From Atopobium sp. UBA1382 (lineage in GTDB: Bacteria > Actinomycetota > Coriobacteriia > Coriobacteriales > Atopobiaceae), in assembly GCA_002305805.1 (NCBI GenBank), contig DBQY01000018.1, forward strand, positions 24,946-41,623: 16,678 bases of DNA, read 5' to 3'. Shown piece by piece: positions 6,648 through 14,179 of the stretch. Within the stretch, counting starts at the first letter, position 1. Each line of letters opens with the position of its first letter. Both the position numbers and the translations under genes were made by a program. The notes under the pieces are model-generated. The model saw only the letters and a list, made by a program, of their open reading frames with translations. It was not told the origin of the DNA and searched no databases.

Positions 6648-6674
6648 CGTCTCAGTCGTCTTCGGGAGGTTCGC

Positions 6675-6881
6675 ATGCCCCAGATCATTGGCGCCCTGTT
6701 CGCCCTGCTCGTCGTTGCGTTTGTCGTCTCGCTCGTGATCTCGTTTCTGGTCAACATCGTTGCGGGCGCGCTCTCCATGCTGCCGGCGATCTTTGTGATC
6801 GTGGTCATCTGGTTCTTCGTGAAGGGCGGGAAGATTCACATCGACTTCCCCAACCGATGCGACCGCGACGACCGCTGGTAG
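6675..6881 (+). CDS. Small two-helix membrane protein, function unknown
   Basis: 68 aa. Residues about 4-30 (IIGALFALLVVAFVVSLVIS and on) and about 33-50 (LSMLPAIFVIVVIWFFV) are strongly hydrophobic and should form one long or two membrane helices. They are followed by a short polar, charged tail GGKIHIDFPNRCDRDDRW that would lie at the membrane surface. The ATG is preceded by GGGAGG with a 5-nt spacer, which is the best argument that it is real. The same frame is open far upstream, but that part is a shadow of the MBL-fold gene. I recognise no family. It may share a transcript with the Nudix gene, 14 nt downstream. Confidence 0.7.
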   Translation: MPQIIGALFALLVVAFVVSLVISFLVNIVAGALSMLPAIFVIVVIWFFVKGGKIHIDFPNRCDRDDRW

Positions 6882-6895
6882 GGGGCGAGAAGACC

Positions 6896-7399
6896 ATGGC
6901 AACGCCCGAGTTCATCCTCAAGCTGCGTGAGAAGATCGGCCACGACCTGCTGTGGCTCATCGGCGTGACCGCCTACGTGGAGGACGGCGAGGGGCGCGTG
7001 CTCCTGGGCCGGCGCTCCGACACGGGGGAGTGGGCGCTTGTCTACGGCATCAACGAGCCGGGCGAGGAACCGGCTGACACGGTCGCGCGCGAGGTCGCCG
7101 AGGAGACGGGCGTGGACGTGGTGCCCACGGACCTGGTTCACGTGCAGGCCCAGCACTACGAGACCGTCTACGCCAACGGGGACCGCACACAGTATCTGGA
7201 CCTCATGTTCGTGTGCCGGCTCGCCGAGGGCGGCAGCGCCGAGCCGCGCATAGCCGACGACGAGAGTCTCGCAGTTGGCTGGTTCGCGCCAGATGCGCTG
7301 CCGGAGCCGCTCGCGACCTCGACGGTCGAGCGTCTCGCCGCGCTCGCCGCATGGCGAGAGGCGGGCGCGAGCAGGGCGCTCTTCTCGTTTGGGGGATAG
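6896..7399 (+). CDS. Nudix hydrolase
   Basis: 167 aa. The full Nudix box G-x5-E-x7-R-E-U-x-E-E-x-G-U is present from G51 to V73 (GINEPGEEPADTVAREVAEE, then TGV), the metal-binding catalytic helix that cleaves nucleoside diphosphates linked to another group. The preceding LIGVTAYVEDGEGRVLLGRR is the usual first strand pair. The arrangement with YLDLMFVCRL and ESLAVGWFAPDALPE resembles general NUDIX/ADP-ribose or (d)NTP pyrophosphatases, but the substrate cannot be assigned. The ATG at 6896 is chosen as the first start in the conserved region; upstream is GGGGG and then the GGCGAGAAG motif (6884-6892) where a Shine-Dalgarno would lie, so the ribosome site is weak. Only 8 nt separate its stop from the convergent flavoprotein stop. 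Confidence 0.9.
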   Translation: MATPEFILKLREKIGHDLLWLIGVTAYVEDGEGRVLLGRRSDTGEWALVYGINEPGEEPADTVAREVAEETGVDVVPTDLVHVQAQHYETVYANGDRTQYLDLMFVCRLAEGGSAEPRIADDESLAVGWFAPDALPEPLATSTVERLAALAAWREAGASRALFSFGG

Positions 7400-7407
7400 T
7401 CGGGTCG

Positions 7408-7806
7408 CTACCAGCGGATCGTGTAGGGGTCCTTGGTGAACGAGCAGAACGTGGCGGTGACGTTCTCCAGGGCAAAGACCTCGCAGTTGCCGTCGTCCGC
7501 GGCGTACATGGACTGCAGCTCGGGATACTCGGCAAGCACGGACTCGCGGGCCTCCAGGCGGTCGTCGAGCACGGCGTCCGCCTCGACGCGCAGCCACGAG
7601 CCGTCCTCGCCCATCGCGCATATCGCCACGCGCGGGTGGGCGAGCATCTGCTCGGAGACGGCCTTGACCTTGCCGGTCTGGATATAGAGCTTGCCCTCGA
7701 ACTTGGCGATGGTGCCAAACGGGCGCACCTGCGGGTCGCCCTTCTCGTCGACGGTTGCCAAGAAGTACGTGGGGTTGGTCTTGAGGTAGGCAAGAACCTC
7801 GTCCAT
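7408..7806 (-). CDS. Pyridoxamine 5'-phosphate oxidase-fold flavin-binding protein
   Basis: 132 aa split-barrel protein. The N-terminus MDEVLAYLKTNPTYFLATVD followed by EKGDPQVRPFGTI is the common opening of small PNPOx-like proteins, and KLYIQTGKVKAVSEQMLAHP is the segment that normally contacts the flavin phosphate. Such proteins bind FMN (or F420 in some actinobacteria) and act as reductases or flavin carriers; most lack PNP oxidase activity, and this one is too short to be PdxH. The ATG at 7806 has AGGAG with a 5-nt spacer. The gene is convergent with the Nudix gene, with only 8 nt between the stops and no terminator seen. Confidence 0.85.
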   Translation of the reverse strand: MDEVLAYLKTNPTYFLATVDEKGDPQVRPFGTIAKFEGKLYIQTGKVKAVSEQMLAHPRVAICAMGEDGSWLRVEADAVLDDRLEARESVLAEYPELQSMYAADDGNCEVFALENVTATFCSFTKDPYTIRW

Positions 7807-7839
7807 GGGCGCTCCTCTCCGCGGGCGGTCGTTGACGTT

Positions 7840-7845
7840 ACTGTA
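7840..7845 (-). promoter_or_regulatory. Candidate -10 element of the PNPOx-fold gene
   Basis: TACAGT on the minus strand, 33 nt before the ATG at 7806. Weak on its own; the distance agrees with other candidates in the window. Confidence 0.3.
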
Positions 7846-7895
7846 CCCCGGCTGCGGTGCGGGCGTGAGGTTCTTCTCGCCAGCGCGACGCTTTG

Positions 7896-7991
7896 CTAGG
7901 GGCGGCGCCGGCGCGGGTGCGGACGGCCGTCGTCCAGGATGACGGCGAGCCCGGCGATGACGACGAACGCGATGAAGATGAGCTTCTTCAT
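7896..7991 (-). CDS. 31-aa hydrophobic peptide with Arg-rich tail
   Basis: A minus-strand ATG at 7991 opens a 31-codon frame, ending at TAG 7898-7896: MKKLIFIAFVVIAGLAVIL is a lysine start plus one hydrophobic helix, followed by a polar DDGRPHPRRRR tail and a final proline. GGGAGG lies five nt before the ATG, as good a ribosome site as those of the larger genes here, which supports translation. It could be a single-span membrane microprotein or a leader-like peptide; the positive residues at both ends leave the topology open. It is 89 bp upstream of the PNPOx-fold gene on the same strand, but that gene has its own candidate promoter. No family is recognised. Confidence 0.5.
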   Translation of the reverse strand: MKKLIFIAFVVIAGLAVILDDGRPHPRRRRP

Positions 7992-8110
7992 GATGGCCTC
8001 CCTGTCTTGGTTGTTGGGACCATCGTCGTTCTTGGGACGGTTGGGAGCCATCGATGCGGCTTACTGCCGGCTTTCACTTTCGTAAGGTTGTAGCGCGGCG
8101 CCCCTTTTCC

Positions 8111-8180
8111 GCAAACTGTCGCCTCCTGCTGCCCGCGAGCCTTCCGAGCGGCCTACGGGCAGTTATTGCCGACAGTTTGC
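8111..8180. repeat. Nested inverted repeat
   Basis: GCAAACTGTCG (8111-8121) is perfectly complementary to 8170-8180, and the match can be extended into the flanking TTTTCC / GAAACGG with a one-base gap. Inside, CTGCCCG (8129-8135) pairs with CGGGCAG (8156-8162). The outer-plus-inner layout resembles 11741-11848, although the sequence is unrelated. Confidence 0.55.
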
Positions 8181-8255
8181 GAAACGGGAGGCGAGACGGA
8201 CCTCGGCTCGTGGCGTCAACGGTGCGCGTGGTGCGCCCTCTGCCCCCAAAACCTA

Positions 8256-8316
8256 GGTTGTGGGGCAAAGGATTTATGCATAGCCGAGAAGAGCATCAAA
8301 CCTGTTGCCCAAAACC
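8256..8316 (+). repeat. Dispersed palindromic repeat, copy C
   Basis: Aligns with 4373-4318 (minus strand). Terminal segments GGTTGTGGGGCAAA and TTGCCCAAAACC are near-complementary, making about 13-bp inverted ends around a core containing CCGAGAAG. A second palindrome (8304-8337, arms GTTGCCC and GGGGCAAC) overlaps its right end, and 8243-8265 is also self-complementary (CCCCCAAAACC / GGTTGTGGGG). Confidence 0.65.
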
Positions 8317-8376
8317 GGAAGGTTTCGTTGGGGCAACAGCATCTCGCGTGCACGGGCGACGCGGGGCCGCCTGTCG

Positions 8377-8382
8377 TAGAAT
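8377..8382 (+). promoter_or_regulatory. Candidate -10 element of the gatCAB operon
   Basis: TAGAAT, 26 nt before the gatC ATG. There is no clear -35 hexamer. No T-box leader features were seen upstream. Confidence 0.35.
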
Positions 8383-8408
8383 GGGGCGCAGCCAAGATAG
8401 GAGGACCC

Positions 8409-8725
8409 ATGCCCCTTACCAGAGAAGACGTCGCGGGCATCGCGGACTACGCGCGGATCGCGCTCACGCCCGAGGAGCTCGACGAGATGACCGCGTACAT
8501 GAACGACGCCATTGACCTGCTCGAACCCATCCGCGCCTACGACCTCGAGGGCGTGGAGCCCACGTTCCACCCCATCGGCGACCTCTCCAACGTGATGGCC
8601 GACGACGTGCCGGATACCGAGGTGCGCCATCTGCCCGTGGACGTGGCGCTCAAGAACGCCGCCGCGTCCCGCGACCGCAGCTTCCGCGTGCCGTCCATCC
8701 TCGGCGACCAGGGGGGTGACCGCTA

Positions 8726-8726
<1 letters not shown>
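8409..8726 (+). CDS. gatC: Asp-tRNA(Asn)/Glu-tRNA(Gln) amidotransferase subunit C
   Basis: 105 aa. It contains the GatC pattern: N-terminal ADYARIALTPEELDEMTAYM, then IRAYDLEGVEPTFHPI, and the late VMADDVPDT (usually LREDxxxxs). GatC is the small belt-like subunit that holds GatA and GatB together in the cytoplasmic complex converting Glu-tRNA(Gln) to Gln-tRNA(Gln) and, in some bacteria, Asp-tRNA(Asn) to Asn-tRNA(Asn). The start ATG at 8409 is preceded by ATAGGAGG with a short spacer; the frame stays open upstream into repeat DNA, which is not coding. The stop TAA shares one base with the gatA ATG (TAATG), so the genes are translationally coupled. Confidence 0.92.
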
Positions 8727-10224
<1,498 letters not shown>

Positions 10225-10228
<4 letters not shown>

Positions 10229-11733
10229 AGAAGCTCGCCGAGGTCCTGCGCGACTGGGAGGCCGTGATCGGCCTCGAGGTCCACACCGAGCTCACCGCGC
10301 TCGAGACCAAGATGTTCTGCAACTGCCGGCTCTCCCACGACGACGAGCCCAACACCAACGTCTGCCCCGTCTGCCTGGGCATGCCGGGCGCGCTGCCCGT
10401 GCCCAACGAGAGGGCCATCGAGTCGATCGTGATGGCGGGCCTTGCCACCAACTGTGAGATACAGCGCCACTCGATGTTCTACCGCAAGCACTACTTCTAT
10501 CCGGACATGGCCAAGAACTTCCAGACCACGCAGGGCCCCGTGGCGTTCTGCATGCACGGCCACCTGGACCTGGAGGTCAGCGGGGCCGGCGCCAAGGAGC
10601 GCCCGGACGGCACCGTCGAGAAGGACGCGGACGGCACCTACGTCGCGCCCATCCGTATCCTGCGCATCCACATGGAGGAGGACGCCGCCAAGATGGTGCA
10701 CGTCGGCGGCGAGGAGGGCCGCATCACCGCGGCAACGGAGTCCCTCATCGACTACAACCGCTGCGGCACGCCGCTGATCGAGCTCGTCACCGAGCCCGAC
10801 CTGCGCACGCCCGAGGAGGCGCGCCTCTTCATGGAGAAGCTGCGACAGACCTTCCTCACGCTCGGCATCTCCGACTGCTCGCTCGAGAACGGCTCCATGC
10901 GCTGCGACGGCAACATCTCCCTGCGCCGTCGCGGCTCCACGGAGTTCGGCACCAAGACCGAGATGAAGAACATCAACTCGTTCAAGAGCCTGCACGACGC
11001 ACTCGAGTACGAGATTTGCCGCCAGGCCGAGGTGCTCGAGGAGGGCGGCATCGTCTACCAGGAGACGCGCCACTGGGAGCCATCGCGGCGGCGCACCGTG
11101 GTCATGCGCGTCAAGGAGACCGCGGACGACTACCGCCTCTTCCCGGACCCGGACCTCGCGCCCTTCGACCTCACGGACGAGTTCGTCGAGCGCTGCCGCG
11201 CGCGCATCCCCGAGCTGCCGGATGCCAAGCGCGACCGCTACATGGCCGACCTAGGCCTCAAGCGCGCCGACGCCGCCCAGCTCGCGGGCGACCCGGCCGT
11301 GGCCGCCTTCTTCGAGGACGCGCTCGCCGCGGCAGGCGAGAAGAGCGCGGAGACCGTGACCAAGGTCATGGTGAACCTCGTCCCCAGCTACGACGCGCTC
11401 ACGCCCGCGCAGGTCGCGAGCCTCTCGGCGCTTCTCGCCGAGGACGCGATCACGTTCGCCCAGGCGCGCGAGGTGCTCGACGCCGTGAACGGCACCGGCG
11501 AGGACCCGGCAGCCTACGTGGACGCCCACGGGATGCGCCAGTCCACCGACGAGGGCGCGCTCGGCGCCATCGTGGACGAGGTGCTCGGGCGCTGCACGGA
11601 CCAGGTCCAGCAGTACCGCGACGGCAACAAGAAGGTGCTCGGGTTCCTCGTGGGCCAGTGCATGAAGGCGGCCAAGGGCTCCGGCAACCCCAAGGCGTTC
11701 AACAAAATGCTCGCGGAGCGGCTCGAGGCGTAG
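10225..11733 (+). CDS. gatB: Asp-tRNA(Asn)/Glu-tRNA(Gln) amidotransferase subunit B
   Basis: 502 aa, normal length. This subunit phosphorylates the mischarged tRNA's Glu/Asp side chain with ATP and amidates it using ammonia from GatA. Visible features are the opening IGLEVHTEL, the zinc site C32-x-C34 ... C47-x2-C50 (MFCNCRLSHDDEPNTNVCPV), the YRKHYFYPDMAKNFQ segment, DYNRCGTPLIELVTEPD, KTEMKNINSFK, and a C-terminal tRNA-binding YqeY-like tail ending GNPKAFNKMLAERLEA. The start ATG lies in ATGA overlapping the gatA stop, with AGGGGGGTGA upstream. Its presence with gatC and gatA implies indirect Gln-tRNA (and perhaps Asn-tRNA) synthesis. A large nested hairpin starts 7 bp after its stop. Confidence 0.97.
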
Positions 11734-11740
11734 GGACCCG

Positions 11741-11848
11741 GGACCCCGGCAATCCGGCTCCAGAAGATCCGGCGCTCAGACAGCTTGCCGAGAAGAACGC
11801 TCGGCAAGAACTCGCGGCGGACCTTCAAGGGCCGGATTGCCGGGGTCC
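11741..11848. repeat. Large nested hairpin downstream of gatB (candidate terminator/REP-like)
   Basis: Outer arms GGACCCCGGCAATCCGG (11741-11757) and 11832-11848 are perfectly complementary over 17 bp. Inside, CTTGCCGAG (11784-11792) pairs with CTCGGCAAG (11800-11808) around AAGAACG, so the inner stem-loop carries a CGAGAAG core. No T-run follows. It may end or protect the gatCAB transcript; a repeat-element origin is equally possible. Confidence 0.65.
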
Positions 11849-11890
11849 TCCCGTACTCCCCGAGCACCGTTCCGACCGATACGGGGGCGT

Positions 11891-11926
11891 GCGTAAGTCG
11901 GGATTACTGGAAATCCTGACTTACGC
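11891..11926. repeat. TCGGGATT-family hairpin, copy 3
   Basis: GCGTAAGTCGGGATT (11891-11905) pairs with AATCCTGACTTACGC (11912-11926), the only imperfection being a G-T. The loop ACTGGA is identical to that at 4915-4920, nearly 7 kb away. Confidence 0.7.
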
Positions 11927-11953
11927 GTTCCGTCATGATGCGGCGCGAGCTGC

Positions 11954-11959
11954 TAGACT
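11954..11959 (+). promoter_or_regulatory. Candidate extended -10 element of the YitT-family gene
   Basis: TGCTAGACT gives an extended -10 pattern (TGn plus TAGACT) 41 nt before the GTG start at 12001. No clear -35. Confidence 0.3.
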
Positions 11960-12000
11960 TCCGGGGCGAGAGTGGGCATCGCGCGCGGGAGGAGCCAGCG

Positions 12001-12954
12001 GTGGGCGAGAAGGACGTGCAGGTCGCAGAGGGTGTCGAACCAGTCGCGGAGGAGATGACTCCCGACGAGGCGCGTCGCGCGGAGAGGCTCTCCCGGCGCC
12101 GCATGGCATACAGCTTTCCGCAGTTCTTCTGTCTGCTCAACCTCGGCCTCATCCTCACGGCGGTGGCGCTGGTGCTCTTCAAGACGCCCAACCACCTGGC
12201 CTTCGGCGGTACCACGGGCTTTGCGATCCTGCTCAACACGGCGCTGCCGGCACTTCCCGTCTCGGTGTACATGTGGATCCTGAACGCCGCGCTCGTCCTT
12301 CTCGGCCTGGTCTTCCTGGAGCGAAAGGCGGTGCTGTGGAGCGCGTTCGCGTCGTTCGCGCTCTCGGGCTACACCTCGCTCTTCGAGTGGCTGTTCCCCG
12401 TCACCGCCTCCATAACTGGCGACCTGTGGCTCGACGTCTGCTTTGCGGTGCTACTGCCGGCCGTGGGATCGGCGTTGGTCTTTGACATCGGTGCCTCCAC
12501 GGGCGGCACGGACATCCTCGCCATGATCCTGCGCAGGCGTACCGACATCGAGATCGGCAAGGCGCTCTTCGCCGTGGACGTGGGCGTGGTCGTGGCCGCG
12601 ATCGGGCTCTACGGCGCGCGCGTGGGCCTCTACTGCGTGCTGGCGCTCATCGGCAAGACCTTCGTGGTGGACGGCTTCATCGAGTCCATCCGCCAGCGCA
12701 AGGTCTGCCAGGTGATCTGCGACCACCCGCGCGACGTGGAGGAGTTCATCGTCAAGAAGCTGGGTCGCACCGCCACGGTGACCTTTGGCTGGGGCGCGTA
12801 CTCCGGCAGGCGCCAGACCATCCTCACGAGCGTGCTCTCGCGCCGCGAGGCCATGAAGCTGCGACTTTTCGTGCGCGCGCAGGATCCGGGCGCCTTTATC
12901 ACCATAGTGAGCAGCTCGGAGATAGTCGGGCGCGGCTTCCGTGGCGTGAACTGA
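12001..12954 (+). CDS. YitT family membrane protein with DUF2179 domain
   Basis: 317 aa from a GTG start. GGGAGGAG at 11987-11994 lies six nt before GTG 12001; earlier in-frame ATGs at 11935/11938 lack a ribosome site and lie next to a repeat, so GTG is preferred. After an acidic, Arg-rich cytoplasmic N-terminus (1-38) there are about five membrane helices between 42 and 220, including FGGTTGFAILLNTALPALPV and DIGASTGGTDILAMIL, which are typical of the YitT/UPF0750 family. Residues about 235-317 (VCQVICDHPRDVEEFIVKKL onward) form the ACT-like DUF2179 domain, thought to bind a small ligand in the cytoplasm. Family members may be exporters or ligand-gated transporters; the substrate is unknown. 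It is a single gene flanked by repeats on both sides. Confidence 0.88.
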   Translation: MGEKDVQVAEGVEPVAEEMTPDEARRAERLSRRRMAYSFPQFFCLLNLGLILTAVALVLFKTPNHLAFGGTTGFAILLNTALPALPVSVYMWILNAALVLLGLVFLERKAVLWSAFASFALSGYTSLFEWLFPVTASITGDLWLDVCFAVLLPAVGSALVFDIGASTGGTDILAMILRRRTDIEIGKALFAVDVGVVVAAIGLYGARVGLYCVLALIGKTFVVDGFIESIRQRKVCQVICDHPRDVEEFIVKKLGRTATVTFGWGAYSGRRQTILTSVLSRREAMKLRLFVRAQDPGAFITIVSSSEIVGRGFRGVN

Positions 12955-12984
12955 CGCGCGCCGGGGCGCTCCTTGAGTCCTCTT

Positions 12985-13225
12985 TTGGAGGTTTGGGTTC
13001 ATCGTCTCCGCCGCGAAAGGGAGGCCCATCCGTAAAATGCCAGCTCAGCTGATTATATGAAATTGTATGTGACTCCGAGAGGCCCTGGCGTGAACCCAAA
13101 CCAGAAAACGGTTTGGGTTCACGTTCTCGAGCGATTGAGCCCAAGAGAAAACCACCAAGCCCGTTACCTGCGGCTTCTCCCGGAATGCCACCACGTGAGC
13201 AAAACCGACGAACCCAAACCTCCAA
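12985..13225. repeat. 240-bp element with four GAACCCAAACC arms
   Basis: Outer arms 12985-13004 (TTGGAGGTTTGGGTTCATCG) and 13206-13225 are complementary at 19 of 20 positions. In the centre CGTGAACCCAAACC (13089-13102) pairs perfectly with 13110-13123 around AGAAAAC. So the same GAACCCAAACC word is present four times in alternating orientation. The rest of this 283-bp gap between convergent genes shows no coding frame. The central stem may work as a bidirectional terminator; the outer arms look like ends of a non-autonomous mobile element. Confidence 0.7.
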
Positions 13226-13237
13226 GGGGAGGGCTCG

Positions 13238-13882
13238 CTACTCCGTGGCGCGGGCCTCGTCGAGGTAGTTGTAGAGCGTGTACTTGGAGATGCCAAAGTA
13301 CTTGCAGACCTTGGGACCGCTCTTGGTGATGAGGAACGCGCCCGTGTCGTTGAGGTAGCGGATCGCGCGGACCTTCTCCTCCTTGGTCATGAGCGCCACG
13401 GGCGTGCCTACGAGTTGGACGCTCTGCTCGATGAGGTCGTCCAGCAGGTCCGCCACGCTGCGCACGATCGGCTCCGGCTCGCGCGGCGCGCTGGGGCCTG
13501 TGCCCACGACCTCGGCGATCGTGTCGCCCATCGCGCGCAGGATCGTGATGTCGTAGTTGACGGCAAAAATGCCCACTGTGCGGCCGTCGTCGTCGCGGAT
13601 GAAGACGGTCGAGGACTTGAGGATCTTGCCGTCCGCCGTCTTGGTGAGGTAGGCCAGGCGGTCCTCGAGCCGCTCCGCGCCGGCGTGCAGCGCCTCCAGC
13701 ACCACGTGGCTCGGCCCGTCGCCGAGCTTGCGGCCGGTGACGTGGCCGTTTTCGATCGCGACGATCGAGTGGCTGGGGTCGGCCGCCTCCAGGTCGTGCA
13801 CAACGACCTCGCACCCGCTGCCAAACTGCAGCGCGAGCGCGTGGGCGAGCCGCTTGTAGAAGTCGAGCTGTGCCTCGGTCAT
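13238..13882 (-). CDS. YheO/DauR-type transcriptional regulator (PAS-like + HTH)
   Basis: 214 aa. Residues about 5-115 form a YheO-like PAS domain (QFGSGCEVVVHDLEAADPSH, then SIVAIENGHVTGRKLGDGPS, and a VGIFAVNYDIT strand), the presumed ligand sensor. Residues about 160-212 (MTKEEKVRAIRYLNDTGAFL, then ITKSGPKVCKYFGISKYTLY) form the HTH_22-type DNA-binding domain. This matches DauR/YheO regulators. The ATG at 13882 has GAGGAG six nt upstream. It is divergent from a purine permease with about 300 bp between, so it probably controls that gene, the following ssnA-like gene and itself; whether it activates or represses cannot be read. The effector is probably a purine or pathway intermediate (inference). 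Confidence 0.85.
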   Translation of the reverse strand: MTEAQLDFYKRLAHALALQFGSGCEVVVHDLEAADPSHSIVAIENGHVTGRKLGDGPSHVVLEALHAGAERLEDRLAYLTKTADGKILKSSTVFIRDDDGRTVGIFAVNYDITILRAMGDTIAEVVGTGPSAPREPEPIVRSVADLLDDLIEQSVQLVGTPVALMTKEEKVRAIRYLNDTGAFLITKSGPKVCKYFGISKYTLYNYLDEARATE

Positions 13883-13915
13883 GGCGTTCTCCTCGCTCCG
13901 TGTGAACGAGAGAAG

Positions 13916-13944
13916 ATGGTACCCGAAAAGACGGACCAGCCAAA
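13916..13944 (-). promoter_or_regulatory. Candidate promoter of the DauR-like regulator
   Basis: On the minus strand TTTGGC (13944-13939) and TACCAT (13921-13916) are separated by 17 bp, and TACCAT lies 33 nt before the ATG. The -35 region falls inside the palindrome 13933-13959, as expected for autoregulation. Confidence 0.4.
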
Positions 13945-13959
13945 CTTTTTGTTTGGTCC
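13933..13959. promoter_or_regulatory. Candidate operator site 1
   Basis: A palindrome bounded by GGAC and GTCC with centre CCAAAC-TTTTT-GTTTGG (13940-13956). It shares the 10-mer AAACTTTTTG (13942-13951) and the GGAC/GTCC borders with site 2, 94 bp away. It overlaps the -35 of the regulator's candidate promoter. Confidence 0.5.
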
Positions 13960-14026
13960 CCGCACGTCGGCAGACGCCCAGAAGAAGCCGAGAAAAACGC
14001 CCTGACGTCGCGTTATATCACGCCGT

Positions 14027-14051
14027 GGACAACGAAAACTTTTTGAAGTCC
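14027..14051. promoter_or_regulatory. Candidate operator site 2
   Basis: GGAC at 14027-14030, AAACTTTTTG at 14036-14045 and GTCC at 14048-14051 form an imperfect palindrome of the same design as site 1. It lies about 90 bp upstream of the permease's candidate -10, a position that would suit an activator. Confidence 0.5.
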
Positions 14052-14117
14052 CGCCCGCGTCCGACCGCTCACGCCCCGCAACCTACCGTCTAACAGATTT
14101 TCATCGAAGCAGACAAT

Positions 14118-14144
14118 TTGTTAGCACGCCCCGCGCAATACTAT
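14118..14144 (+). promoter_or_regulatory. Candidate promoter of the purine permease
   Basis: TTGTTA (14118-14123) and TACTAT (14139-14144) with a 15-bp spacer, shorter than ideal; the -10 lies 35 nt before the ATG. CTAACA (14090-14095) and TGTTAG (14119-14124) form an inverted pair spanning the -35. The short spacer would fit a promoter that needs an activator. Confidence 0.35.
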
Positions 14145-14179
14145 CGAAACATAGTCGGAGCATCGTGGAGAGGACGATT

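Noticed and set aside
8074..8268. 64-aa minus-strand open frame
   Set aside because: Covers the nested inverted repeat, is Arg-rich, and has no start signals.
8166..8408. N-terminal extension of GatC
   Set aside because: Open frame only; crosses repeat copy C, and GatC has its normal length from 8409.
11935..12000. Upstream ATG start for the YitT-family protein
   Set aside because: No Shine-Dalgarno there, while GTG 12001 has GGGAGGAG at ideal spacing; the extra residues look non-coding.
11016..12485. 489-aa plus-strand open frame across gatB, the intergenic hairpins and the YitT gene
   Set aside because: Arg/Pro/Gly-rich out-of-frame translation running through non-coding hairpins.
13883..14179. 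Purine (guanine/xanthine-type) riboswitch upstream of the permease
   Set aside because: No purine-riboswitch core motifs or three-way junction pattern could be found; a protein regulator with candidate operators explains the region better.
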